Positions 1 to 11,300 of a stretch of DNA of 35,504 nucleotides are shown piece by piece. The notes beneath the pieces are model-generated. The model ran no database searches, was not told the DNA's origin, and was given only the letters and a program-made list of their open reading frames with translations. The stretch comes from Acanthamoeba lenticulata. Taxonomy: Eukaryota; Discosea; Longamoebia; Acanthamoebidae. Position 1 is the first letter of the stretch; every line of letters begins with the position of its first letter. The DNA lies in the NCBI GenBank assembly GCA_002179805.1, contig NAVB01000229.1:1-35504 (forward strand), read 5' to 3'. A program made the position numbers and the translations under genes.

Positions 1-1492
1 CATTAAAAGAGGAAGAAAGACTGATGTCAGTACAACAGGAGATCATGTCGTACATGGACGAGACAGACCCGGACTTTGCCAACATCCAGAAAGCGCAGCA
101 GGAGATTGGCAAGATGATCGCCATGGCCAACGAGCGGAATCGCATGGTGGACAACTTCCAGGCCCTCATCGAGCTCCAGAACCGCATCATCCTCCCGTCC
201 GGCAGCAAGCTCGTCAAGAAGGGTACCCACCTCCCTCTTGTCGATGCTGACGTGGCATTGCTGACGTGGCGTGTCGTGCAGGACGAGCCTTTGTACAGGA
301 GGGGCGGTTCCAGGTGTCGATCAGCCGAGACAAGTGCGCCAAGCGCGTCCTCTTCCTGTTCTCCGACCTTCTCATCGTCGCGCAGGTGGTCAAGAAGGAG
401 AAGGAGGTAGAGCGCTGCCTCTACCTCCACAGCGTCCCGCTGGCCCTCGCCGTGCTGAGCGACGTGCGAGACGGCATTAACGAGGGCGGCAAGCCGACCC
501 GCCACACGTTCATCGTCCAGCACGTGCGCGAGCCGCTGCGCGTCGCCGCCTCGGCCGCCAACGAGGAGGAGAAGCGTGAGTGGATGCACCTCCTCGCCAC
601 CTACATCGCGGGCGCCACCGCTGCGGCCGCGGTTGACGGCAGCGAGCCGGAGACGTTCGCCATCACCCCCAAGGTCTTTATCAACCTCCAAACGGGCGAC
701 TCCTCGACCGCGGCGCCGTCGCCCGCCTCGTCTTCGTCTTCGTCGTCAACGCCTACGAGCGACGCCGCCTCGAGTGCGGAAGACTCGGCGGCCAGGGCGC
801 GGCTCTCGGCGTCGATGATCGTGCGGCCGCAGGACCGCAAGAGCCTCACCAAGATTGTTCAGCGCCTGGTCGACCCCAAGTCCCGCAACAGCATCAGCCC
901 GACGTCGTCGACGACGTTGGCGTCAGCCATGTCGGCCGTCCAGCTGTCGCCGCGCGGCAGCAGCGAGGCCGCCGGCTCCGCCGCCAAGGTCGAGAAGACG
1001 AGGTCGTTCGACGACAGCGAGACGAAAGGGCCGCGCGAGAAGGGCCCGACGAGCAAGCAGAAGAACTACAAGCGCTCCAACTCGAGCCTGAGCGTCCACT
1101 CGGCCGTCGTCCACCTGCCCGACCGAGGCGACAAGACCACAACACCTTCATCGCCCTTGGCGACGTCGCCTCCACTGTCGCCTACCTCAGCGTCGCCTTC
1201 GCCCTCGGCGTCTTCCTCGCCGAGGCCGTCGCCGCTTTCGAGCCCGCGGCCACCGGAGGAGGGCCAACAACAACAACAGCATCATGGCAGCTGGGCGTCG
1301 GCCATCAAGCGAAGCGATGGCGAGGCGGAGAAGATGAGGAAGAAGACCAGCAAGCCCTACTTTGGGCTTCGCGCCGCCTCGGCATCGGCCATCCTCACCA
1401 CCTCCAACAGCAGCAGCAACAACACGAACACCAACAGCGACGACATGCCTTCTACGCCGCGGGCTTCTCCAGAGACAACGACGTCGCCATAA
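1..1492 (+). CDS. RhoGEF (DH-PH) with long Ser/Pro-rich tail, 5' end outside window
   Basis: Partial gene; exons 1(or earlier)..222 and 282..1492, joined through a split Gly codon, with intron 223-281 (GTACCC...TGCAG). About 476 residues are visible. The frame is open to the left edge, so the ATG at 24 is probably internal. The first exon encodes the last helix of a DH domain (pattern DxDFxNIQKAxxEI...ANERNR), which activates Rho-family GTPases by nucleotide exchange. The second exon opens with a PH domain (FQVSI...KRVLFLFSDLLIVAQ, ending in a helix with EEKREWMHLLATYIAG), expected to bind phosphoinositides or the GTPase. The remaining roughly 270 residues are low-complexity Ser/Pro/Ala with basic patches (region 720-1480), likely disordered and phosphorylatable. 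Probable role: cytoskeletal signalling at the membrane. The GTPase target cannot be told from the sequence. It ends 111 bases from the convergent POMP gene. Confidence 0.85.
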
Positions 1493-1603
1493 GAGAAGGG
1501 AGCTCCCCCAACGTGTATCATCATCCATCATCATCAACTTGAGTTTTGTTTTGTACTTGTCGATGACGACAAATAGAGGAAAAGAAGAAGAGAAGGGGTC
1601 CAT

Positions 1604-2185
1604 TTACAAGCCAAGACGGTGCTCCATCACCTCATGGAGATCAACAGCAACCTCGGGAGCCGAAGGATCTGAAAGACGGCAGGAGGGTGCGTGAGCAAAG
1701 GTGATTCGGGGGGGGGGGGGAGTAGGAAAGAAAGAAAACAAACCTCTGAGGAAGTCGCCAAAGCCAATCTCTTCGTCGATGCCCAGCGTCGTGGAAAGGC
1801 CCACGAATTCGCTCTTGAGCGTGGGGAGTCGCTGGAAGTTGGAAAGGATGCCCTCCTCCATTTGCAACCTCATTGACATGTGCGTGCCATAGACGTTCTG
1901 CAAGGCCACCTTCTTGAACTGCACATCGTTCTTGACAAACTGTGCAAAAATTGGATTAGATGTGAATGGGTGATGGAACAAGGAGGGACAGAATACGCAC
2001 GTTGAGCTCGCGGGCCTGCAAAGGATGCACGATGGGCACCTCAGGTTGAGCCGTGACTGCCGTGGCGCCCTCACGCAACGGATTGATCTCCCTGCGCAGA
2101 ATCGGTACTGAAGACTGTGGCAAACAAAGAACTCATCAGTCCCGCCCCATCTTAAAATGCACTTCCATCAAGGACCACTCACCAT
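1604..2185 (-). CDS. POMP: Proteasome maturation factor POMP/UMP1
   Basis: Exons in transcript order 2183-2185, 2001-2114, 1744-1939 and 1604-1668, giving 125 residues, close to the usual 140 or so. UMP1 is a chaperone that sits in the assembling 20S proteasome, helps join the half-proteasomes and is degraded as the first substrate. Family marks: HPLQ near residue 31 (HPLE in animals), a middle block VYGTHMSMRLQMEEGIL, QRLP, the conserved GIDEEIGFGDFL, and a C-terminus ending EHRLGL (EYKLGLL in human). The first coding exon is only the ATG; the donor GTGAGT follows directly and the next exon begins TCT TCA GTA. The intron 1669-1743 carries a 13-base homopolymer. The gene is divergent from the mannosyltransferase, with 443 bp between start codons. 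Confidence 0.9.
1708..1720. repeat. G13 homopolymer in POMP intron 3
   Basis: A run of 13 G on the + strand (C on the transcript strand) inside intron 1669-1743. On the transcript it forms a polypyrimidine stretch upstream of the CAG acceptor. Runs like this are prone to length change and to sequencing error. Confidence 0.8.
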
Positions 2186-2628
2186 TTTGATGATGGGTTG
2201 TTGTGCTTACACTCGCAGTGGAAGATCGCCACGCCGTGTTGTGTGGCCTGTGCACCGCAGACGCCAGACGCGAGTTTGCTGGCGCAGGTCTTCTACCCTA
2301 GCCCAGTCCAACCGCGGAATGCCGTTTCCAGTGCTTTCCCCGCCAAGTCAACTTGATCTGGTGAAATTTCACAGGCTTCAATCAAGGGCATGCCTGTCCG
2401 TTTTTCCCGCGAATTTCCGCCGGACCAATGACGTTGGTGCGCGTTGAGTCGTCTGGCCGGTGAGCTGGGAGAGAACGGGTGACTGCGGCGAAGTAGCGAA
2501 GGGAGCGAATCGACCGAGCCAGTACTGTGTTGCACTGGCGCGGCAAGAAGGTTGGATCTAGACAGCCTCACGCGCGTTTCTTCTCCCCCACATCTTCTTC
2601 CCCTTCGAAAGTCCATTTGATTCTTCAT
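2186..2628. promoter_or_regulatory. Divergent promoter region, POMP (-) and mannosyltransferase (+)
   Basis: 443 bp between two divergent start codons must hold both promoters and 5' UTRs. A CCAAT pentamer lies near 2424-2429. I see no convincing TATA box and no other gene. The two open frames over this stretch lack family resemblance and are taken as chance. Confidence 0.45.
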
Positions 2629-4866
2629 ATGTCCGTACGCGGTGGCAAGAAGAAGAAAATCGCAAGCGACAACGCTGAAGCCAGCGAAAGCATTGCGTCA
2701 CCCAAGAAAGAGACCAAGCATAAGCACAAGGAAGTCACTGAGGTACGTTTCAATCGCGTCGCATCTTGACCTCGCCGCATTCGCCCAGAAAAGGAAGCAA
2801 GCGCGCCTGTCCCGCCTTCTATAAACCCTCAATCTTCCTTTTGCTATCTCTTTTTTTCTCTTTCTGCCATCTCACCGCATCACTGCCTGGCGCCCCTTCC
2901 CACAGGAAAAGGAGGTTGTCCCGCTGTCGCTCAACATGTTCTACCAGAATGAGCCTTTCCCACAGCCAGCGCCACCGCAGTTGGCCAAGTATCGGCTGCC
3001 GATCCTGTTGACCATCATCGTCCTGTCCTTCTTGACACGATACTACCTGATCCACCACCCGGCTCAAGTGTCCTTCGATGAAGTGCATTTTGGCCATTTC
3101 GCAAACAACTACATCGATGGCAAGTATTTCTTCGATATCCATCCTCCTCTCGGTGCGTTGCTTCCCTCTAATTCATGGATTGCACCAAGCAACTACGACG
3201 TAGGCCCTCTCTGGCTCAAATCTGACGGTCAATTCGTTTCATCTCTTCAGGCAAGTACTTCCTCGCCATCACTGGCTACCTCGTTGGTTTCAACACCAAC
3301 TTCACTTGGGCAAACATTGGCATGGACTTTGAAGACCACAAGTACATCTACTTGCGCAGCACGCACGCCTTGGCTGGGTCCTTGTTGGCCCCCATCATTT
3401 TCCTCTCCGCCGAGCAGATGGGGCTGTCCCTTCCTGCTTGCGCCGTTGCTGGTGCGCTCGTTGTCTTTGACAATGGCCTTGCCTGCATCTCTCGCTTCGT
3501 CTTCACCGATGCCTTCCTCTTCTTCTTCCTCTGCATGAGCGTTTACACCTCCTTGAAGGTCCACATCCCTCCACTTCATGTCGCCTTCCGTACCCGTTCG
3601 CTGACACCTTAACGTTGACGCAATCCAGGTGTGCAATACGGAACCCTCGTATAACGTCACTCTTGCCAACGCCCCATCGCTGCTCTTCCCCCGCGAGTGG
3701 TGGTTCTGGGCTGTCGCCTGCGGCCTCTCGATGGGCGGTCTTTGCTCGGTCAAATGGACCGGTGTCGGCACTGTCGGCATCATTGGTGCGTCAAGCTGTT
3801 GGTATTGTTCTTCTTCTCCTTAACCCTCTTGCGTACTGGCAGGTCTGCGCTTCATCATGCTCCTGTTCCTCCACATCTTCCGCAAGTACGACGAGAAGAA
3901 GCTGGATGACTGGCGGAACAAGCTGATCCGCGCCTGGAACTGGCTTGCCGGTGGCATCATGATGGTGGTTCTCCTCCTGGTGGTCTACACCACCTGCTGG
4001 GTGCTCCACTTTGTCATCCTCTGCAACTCGGGCCCTGGCAACGACTGGATGTCGCGGGAGTTCTTGTCCACCCTCCACGGCACCAACATCGTCCTCGAGC
4101 CTCGTTCGTCCACCTTCCCTTTCTTTTCATCGTGTCTGTCCTTTCTTCTTCTTCTTCTTCTTCACCTTCTTACTTCTTGTCTTTCCGACAACAGACGAAA
4201 CGGCGCCGACGATGGTGGAGAACATTCTGCGCATCCACAAGACCATGTACGACGCCAACTCGGGCCTGACGGCGACCCACACCTGGGGCTCCGTGTGGTA
4301 CACGTGGCCGCTCAACATCAGGGGCGTGCTCTACTGGACCAAGTACATGGAGAACTCGCGCGAGATCGTCTACCTCTTTGGCAACCCGTTCGTGTGGTGG
4401 GGCACCACGGCCATCCTCGTCCTCTTCCTGGCCTACATCTTCTACTTCCTCTTCATTGCCAACCAGACCGCCCTCCCGCGAGGCCAGACCCACTTCCTTG
4501 CCTTTGGCTCCTTCCTTCTTCTTGGCTACATCGTCAACTGGATCCCCTACATCGGTATTACCAGGTACTACTTCATGTTCTTCTTCATGTTTTTTCAAAA
4601 CGTTTTATTGATTCTTGATGTTCTTTTTTGTACCCAGGGTGTGCTTCATCTACCACTACATGCCGTCTCTCTTCTTCGCCATCCTGCTGGCGGCCCTCTT
4701 CTTCGACTATTTCGTCAAGAACTGGAAGGCCAAGCAGATCGGCGCCGGCCTCATTATCCTCACCGCCGCGTGGCACTTCTGGTATTTCGCGCCCTTCACC
4801 TACGGCACGGAGATCACCACCGAGCAGGCTCAGCGCATGGAGTGGCTCCCCGCCTGGGGCGCCTAA
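2629..4866 (+). CDS. Protein O-mannosyltransferase (PMT/POMT family), MIR domain absent
   Basis: Exons 2629-2742, 2906-3152, 3251-3558, 3629-3785, 3843-4103, 4195-4564 and 4638-4866; 561 residues. Family enzymes transfer mannose from dolichyl-phosphate-mannose to Ser/Thr in the ER lumen. After a Lys-rich cytosolic head (1-48) and the first membrane segment (about 69-87), the lumenal loop carries the catalytic Asp-Glu pair in VSFDEVHFG (D96-E97) and the YFFDIHPPLGK motif. Several more membrane segments follow. The C-terminal four-helix part has WPLNIRGVLYW, YLFGNPFVWW and FIYHYMPSLFF. In fungal and animal enzymes a MIR domain sits between SGPG(D/N)xxMS and the C-terminal part. Here the chain goes from NSGPGNDWMSREF over about 15 residues straight into that part, which accounts for 561 rather than about 750 residues. 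Membrane segments were judged by eye. Confidence 0.93.
4142..4166 (+). repeat. (TTC)n tract in mannosyltransferase intron 5
   Basis: About eight TTC units inside intron 4104-4194, providing the polypyrimidine tract before the ACAG acceptor. Confidence 0.7.
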
Positions 4867-5309
4867 ACGATGTCACATCAACGAATCCAATCCAACCTCT
4901 TGTTTCTTTCCTCATGTCCCCCTTAGTAGTTCTCAACATGATGCTGTTCTGGACTTAATTTTGACTGCATCTCACCCATCACATGCTCCACTTCAACAAA
5001 AGATCTTCTTCTGCAAGTCGTGGTGGGAGTGTTGGGGACGGGTAGAAGGCGCTACAACACAAGAAGAAGAACCTCATGTTGGTTCCACCTCCAAGTCCAT
5101 TGGAGTCCATGTAGGCTGTCGTCATTGTGCTGACTCCGGTTGCCCTACTGGCGCATTGGTGGACCCAGTGGGGATGACATTGGAGGGCGCTCTGGTACGC
5201 CCTCTGGAACCACACGGAGGGCCTGTTCGTCATTGTGTGGTCCAGCCTGTCGATTTCTCCTCATCAACTGTGTAATTTGTACATTTAATCTGCGTAAAGA
5301 GGAGTCAAC
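4867..5309. other. Intergenic region between mannosyltransferase and myosin
   Basis: 443 bp holding the 3' UTR of the mannosyltransferase and the promoter and 5' UTR of the myosin. Short open frames exist on both strands (for instance around 4979-5233 minus), but none has a recognisable family pattern or a convincing spliced extension. I see no RNA gene here. Confidence 0.5.
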
Positions 5310-8300
5310 ATGAGCGCGGAGTGGCAAGAGCTAAAGTCCCTGGATGGGCAGACCTACTACTACAACCCCTCTTCTGGCGAGACCACGTACGTCCCCCTTG
5401 CTGCCCCCATGTTGCGCACAGCATGACACTCACCCAATCTGCAGATGGGAAAAGCCTGACTTGCTCAAGACAAAGGAGGAGAAGGAGCTCGCCACGGTGC
5501 AGCGCCTCTGCATCTTGCTGCTCTCCATGAGGCTGCAGCTGACCAACTGCTTGCTGTTGCACAACAATGTTCTCTGCAGGGCAACTGGAAATGGATTCCG
5601 CACGACGTGGAGGGCTACGTCGTGGGCCAAACCGTTCGCGAATACCACGACGGCACCATCTTCGTCAGGACGCTAAATGGAGAGGAATATGAGACCAAGG
5701 TGCCGGACATCGACGCGCTGGTGAAGGTCAACCTGGTCGAGCTCAAGAAGCTCACCGACGATCTCGTCAAGCTCGAGACCGTCAACGACCCTTTCATCAA
5801 CCACAACCTGCGCGAGCGCTGCAAGCTCGATCACATCTATGTACTTTCCTGCACCGCGCGCACGCGTGTGTCGTGCGGTCGTGTCTCGTTGTCCGTCAAA
5901 CGCACACTCACGCGCGTGTCGTGTCGTGCGGTCGTGCCCAGACGTGGGTGGGCGACATCTTGATCTCGATCAACCCGTACCGGACGCTGCCCATCTACAC
6001 GGCGAGCATCATGGACCGATACCACCACGAGGACAACTCGCGCCTGCCGCCGCACGTGTTTGCCATCGCGAATGACTGCTACAAGGCGCTGTACAACACC
6101 AAGACCAACCAATCGGTCATCATCAGCGGTGAGAGCGGTGCGGGCAAGACCGAGGCCACCAAGCTCATCCTCCAGTACCTGGCCGAGGTGGCCGGCAGCC
6201 TGAGCGGCGTCGAGCAGCAGGTCCTCCTGGCCAACCCCATCCTCGAGGCCTTTGGCAATGCCAAAACGCTCCGAAACGACAACAGCTCTCGCTTCGTACG
6301 CGCCATCCTCTTCCTTCTCTTGTCCTCATCCTCCTGATCATCATCATCATCATGTTTGTCGTCGTCGTGCAGGGCAAGTGGATGGAGATCCACTTTGACA
6401 ACGAGATGAAGATTGCCGGATGCAAGATCGTCAGCTGTGCGCCACTCCCGACTTGGCCTCGGCGCGTGTTGTCGTTCAGGCTGACGCGTGTGTGCGTGTG
6501 TGCGATGGATGGACGGACAAAGACCTGCTGGAAAAGTCGCGCGTGGCGCAGCAGGCCAAGGGCGAGCGCAACTTCCACATCTTCTACCAGCTGCTGGCCG
6601 GCGCCGACGCCCAGCTGCGCGAGGAGCTCTACCTGGACAACCCGCAGAACTTCCTCTACCTCAACTCCACCGGTTTGCTGCACCTCCATCTCCATCGCCA
6701 TCCTCTGCTTTCTGCTCACTTTGTGCGCTCGTGTCGTGTCGTGTCGTGCCTCGCCAGGCTGCATCCAGATTCCGGGCACCGACGACGCCGCCAACTTCCA
6801 GGAGACAGTCGTGCGTCTCACAGCACGCGCGCAAGCGCACCGCACACGCGCGCATGTCGCACATGTGACCAACGTGTGATATGACGGGCGGCGAATCGAT
6901 GAGCGCAGGAGGCCATGAAGCAGCTCAACTTCACCGAGGACGAGAAGAAGCAGGTCCTGCGCGTGGTAGCGGCAATCCTGCAACTGGGCAACATCGTGTT
7001 CGGCCCCAACCGCGACGGTTCCGGCTCCGTCGTCACCAATCAGGACGGTACTACCCTCCTCCTCTTCATCCGCTTCACCCACGTGATCCTCGCTGAGCTT
7101 CTCGCACGCCACATGACCCCACCCCAGGTCTCGAGTGCGCGTCCTTTCTGCTTGGCGTCCCGAGCGTACTCGCCTGCCTCCTCCTGCTCGTCATGACCCT
7201 CGAGCTCGACATGATGTTGACCCATGTTCATCTCCATGTCCATGTTCGTAGGACCTGCTCAAGGAAGCGCTGACGGCGCGCCAGTTCCAGAGCGCCGGGC
7301 GAGCGAGCGCCTATTCGGTGCCGCTCACGGTGCAGCAGGCCAAGGACAACCGCGACGCCCTGTGCCAGACCATGTACGGCTCCATGTTCAACTGGATCGT
7401 GGCCAAGGTCAACCAGACTCTCTCGGCCCCGCTGGCGGGCAAGCAGACCACCGTCATCGGCGTGCTTGACATTTTTGGCTTTGAAATCTTTGAGGTAATG
7501 CCATTTTTCTTTCTTTATTTTCGATTTTTATAATCGATTTGAATGATTCTTATTATTTTGACGATTTTTTTTGTACAAAATAGAAAAACAGCTTCGAGCA
7601 GCTGTGCATCAACTTTGCCAACGAGAAGCTGCAGCAACACTTCAACGCCCACACGTTCAAGCGCGAGGAAGAGGTCTACCGCAGCGAGGCCATCCAGTTC
7701 ACCCACGTCGAGTTCATCGATAACCAGGTCGTGCTGGACCTCATTGAAAAGAAGCCCAACGGGCTCTTCACCATGCTCGACGAGGAGATCATCGTGCCCA
7801 AGGGCACCGACCAGTCCTTCCTCAAGAAGATCAACGAGGTCCACGGCCGCAGCAAGAACGAGCGCTTCAAGCAGATCCTCACCTCGCCCACCAAGTTTGG
7901 CGTCCTCCACTATGCTGGCCTTGTTCGTCTCCCTCTTCATCATCATCATTACCGTCAGAAACGTTGTCGTCGTCGTCTTCGTTGCTCACCAGGAGGGCGC
8001 ACATCACAGGTCGAGTATGAAGTGGACAACTTCCTGGACAAGAACAAGGACACGCTGCACGCCACCATCGTCGAGCTCATGACGTTCAGCGAGCTTCCCT
8101 TCATCGTGAGCCTCTTCGCGCCCACCACTTCCTCAACCGCCGCGCCCGCCGCCTCGGCCGGTCCTGCCGGTATTTTCTTCAAACAATTTAATCTTTTGTT
8201 TTCTTAATTCAATTGCATTCTTGACATTCTGGACTGGCAGGTCGTGGACGTGGCCGAGGCGCGCCTCCGCCGGTGCCCGGCCGAGGCCCGAGTGCTGCTG

Positions 8301-11300
8301 GCGGTGGCGGCGGCGGCCAGTCGCGCAAGGTGAGTCTGGCGAGCCAGTTCCGAGACCAGCTGAACGCGCTCATGGACACGCTCAACGCCACGAGCCCGCA
8401 CTACATCCGCTGCATCAAGCCCAACGACCACAAGCAGCCCGCCGCCGAGGTCTGTCCCGTTTTGAAAGGCGTGGGTGATGATCACGAAGCTGATGATGAT
8501 GATGATGGCAATGGTGGCGGGCGGTCTGCAGGACTTCACGGGCACCAACGTCCTGCGCCAACTGCGGTACGCCGGCGTGTTCGAGGCCGTCACGATCCGC
8601 CGCACGGGCTTCCCCTACCGCATGAAGCACAGCGACTTCTTCAAGCGGTACGCTTCTCCCATGCTAGCATTCATTAACAAATATTAATAATTTAAAAAAG
8701 AGCTGATCTGATGGATCCACACGTGACCCGGGCAGGTACAAGGCGGTGATGATGCACCAGGGCCTGCCCATCCCGTCGACCAGGAACGACGCCGAGTGGA
8801 AGTCAGCCTGCGGGCTGGCCCTGAAGGCCGTCGAGAAGGCCGGCAAGTCCATGGAAGGCGTGCAGATCGGCAAGACCATGGTCCTCTACAAGGCCGTCCA
8901 GGTACAAAAAAAATTTGTTTTTATCTTTTTTTAAAAAATAATTCAACGAATTCTTTATGTTTTTTTTAAAAAATGTGCAGCACAAGGAGATGGAGTTGAT
9001 CAGGAACGTGGCTCTGGAGAAGGCCATCCTCACCATGCAGCGCTTCACGCGAGGCTGGCATGGCCGCGTCTACGCCCGGTATGCTTTTTCATGCTATTTT
9101 TTAAATCATTTTAAGAGTTATTCTAATATATTTTTTGCTCCTTTTTCATGGCAGGCGCCTGCGGGACGTGCGGAAGAGGCTGCGCGAGGCCATCGCCAGC
9201 CGCAACCTGGACCGCCTCAACGAGGCCATTCGCTACCACGACGCCGAGGCCGACTTCCAGATCTTCCCCGACTACGGCCAGACCGTCGCCCTGTACGCCC
9301 TGATGCTCACCGCCATCATCCTCATCATCATCGTTGTTGTCGTCGTCATTGTGGTTGTTGTTGACGATGTCTTGGGGGCGGAATTGCAGGCGCGACGTTG
9401 TCGCCGAGGAGGTGCGCGTGGCGGGCCTCCTGCGCGCGGCCCTGCAGGCCTGCGGCAACAACTACAACCCGTCGCCCGCGGCAGTCGCGTCGCTCGACGA
9501 AGCCGTCTCCGCCGCCCGCAAGATCGACTTCCAGAGCGCCGGTTCGTTCCTCTCACACGCGGCTCGGCCTCATTTTCATCGATTTATTCTTTTATTTACT
9601 ATTTCATCGTGCGTGATGATTGGCCAATCGCAGACGCCAAGCAGGCCTATCAGCTGCACAAGGAGGTCTTTGACAGGATCAACGCCCGGAAGGAGCTCGA
9701 GCGCGGCACGCAGGAGAGCGACGAGAAGGCCCTCGACCACGCCCTGGCCGAGGCCCAGCGCCTGGGCTTCAACATGAGCGACGCGGTCGTGGCCAAGGCC
9801 CGCGACGAGCACCAGCGCATCCAGGAGGAGAAGCGCTACATCAGCGCTCTCCGGGTTGCCCTGTCTCTGCCGTCGTCCCCGGTCGACGGCCAAGTTGTCG
9901 ACGCTCACGTCGACTACGCCGCGTGGCCGCACACGAACCCGAAGCTCCGCATCCGGACCGACGTGGGCTCGCGCGGCTTTGTCGACAAGCAGGCTGGGGC
10001 CGATGAGGAGCTCGCCGCGGCCCTGCGCCAGGCCCAGGGCTTTGGCTGCCGCACGCCGGACGGCCGCCGTGTCGTGGCCGCGGCCCAGGTCGTCACCGAG
10101 CTCCGCGCCGCCATCGCCCGCGACGACTGGGATGGCGTCGAGAAGATCCTTCTCACCCACAAGATGGGCGACGCCGACGACCTCGTCAAGACCGTACGCG
10201 TCGTCTTGCTTTGCCCCGAGGTTTCGTGCCTGGAATTTTAAGTATGCGTGCGTGCTTGCCGGTGTGCAGGTCGAGATGGTGGCGGCCCACGACCAGCTCG
10301 TGCTGCGAGCCAAGAAGGCCGAAGTCGACGAGGCGCTCAACGCGGCCGCGGCTGCCTTCGACCACCACAGCCTCCAGCTCGCTCTCGGTGCGCTTGACCA
10401 CATTTTCTTCTCAATTTAATGTTAAAAATTGCTAATTTAAAATCAAATCGACACAAATGCAGACAAGGCGTACGCCCTGAAGATGGAGGTGAGCTACTAC
10501 CAGAAGCTGCACGACGACATCGTGGCCACACAGCACGCCATCGCCGACGGCCTGAACCAGATCGACGAGCAGCTGCTCAACTACGCGCTCGAGCTGGCCG
10601 ACGCCATCGGCTACAAGCTCGACGACTACTATCACGTGCGTTCTCTGCACATTTCTTGAATTTTTCATTTATTGATTTAAGAATACTTTTATTCATTTAT
10701 TCATTTGTTTTGTTTTTTATGTGATGCTGCAGGCTGTGGACCTGCGGGACAAGCTGCACGCCGTGCAGGAGGAGACGCTGCATCAGCTCCACGTCATGCC
10801 CGACCTCGAGGTCATGCAGGAGCTCATCGGGCGGGCCGGGCAGGTGGGCCTCCACACGCCCGAGTTCAACACGCTCTGCAACTACGCCGACCTGGACAAG
10901 GAGGCGCTGGCCAAGGCCCAGCTCAAGTCGGCCATCGAGCGCAAGGACAACGAGCGCGTCATCCAGCTCAACATCCGCCTCAAGGAGATCTTCTTCGCCA
11001 TGTTTGGAAACTCGTTCGTGCTGTCCCAGTGGCAGAAGGTGAAGACCCCCAACGAGTTCTCCAAGGGCAAGCTCTTTGGCAAGGAGAAGGTCCGCACCTC
11101 CATGTTTGTCTGGAGCAAGGTACAATCCTCTTTTTTTTTTTTTTTCTATTCTCGAATTTTTTTCAATTTTTAGCTGCGTTATTTTTTTTTTTAACAATTT
11201 TATTAATCCATCTATTTCTTTTGAGTGCAGCAAGCGATCCACACGTCGATGACCAAGGTCGACCCGCTGCTCGTGAAGCCGGCCGTGATCTGCTTCAAGA

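Noticed and set aside
4979..5327. Open frames on the minus strand between mannosyltransferase and myosin
   Set aside because: No family pattern, no consistent frame after trying GT-AG joints, and the region fits UTR plus promoter.
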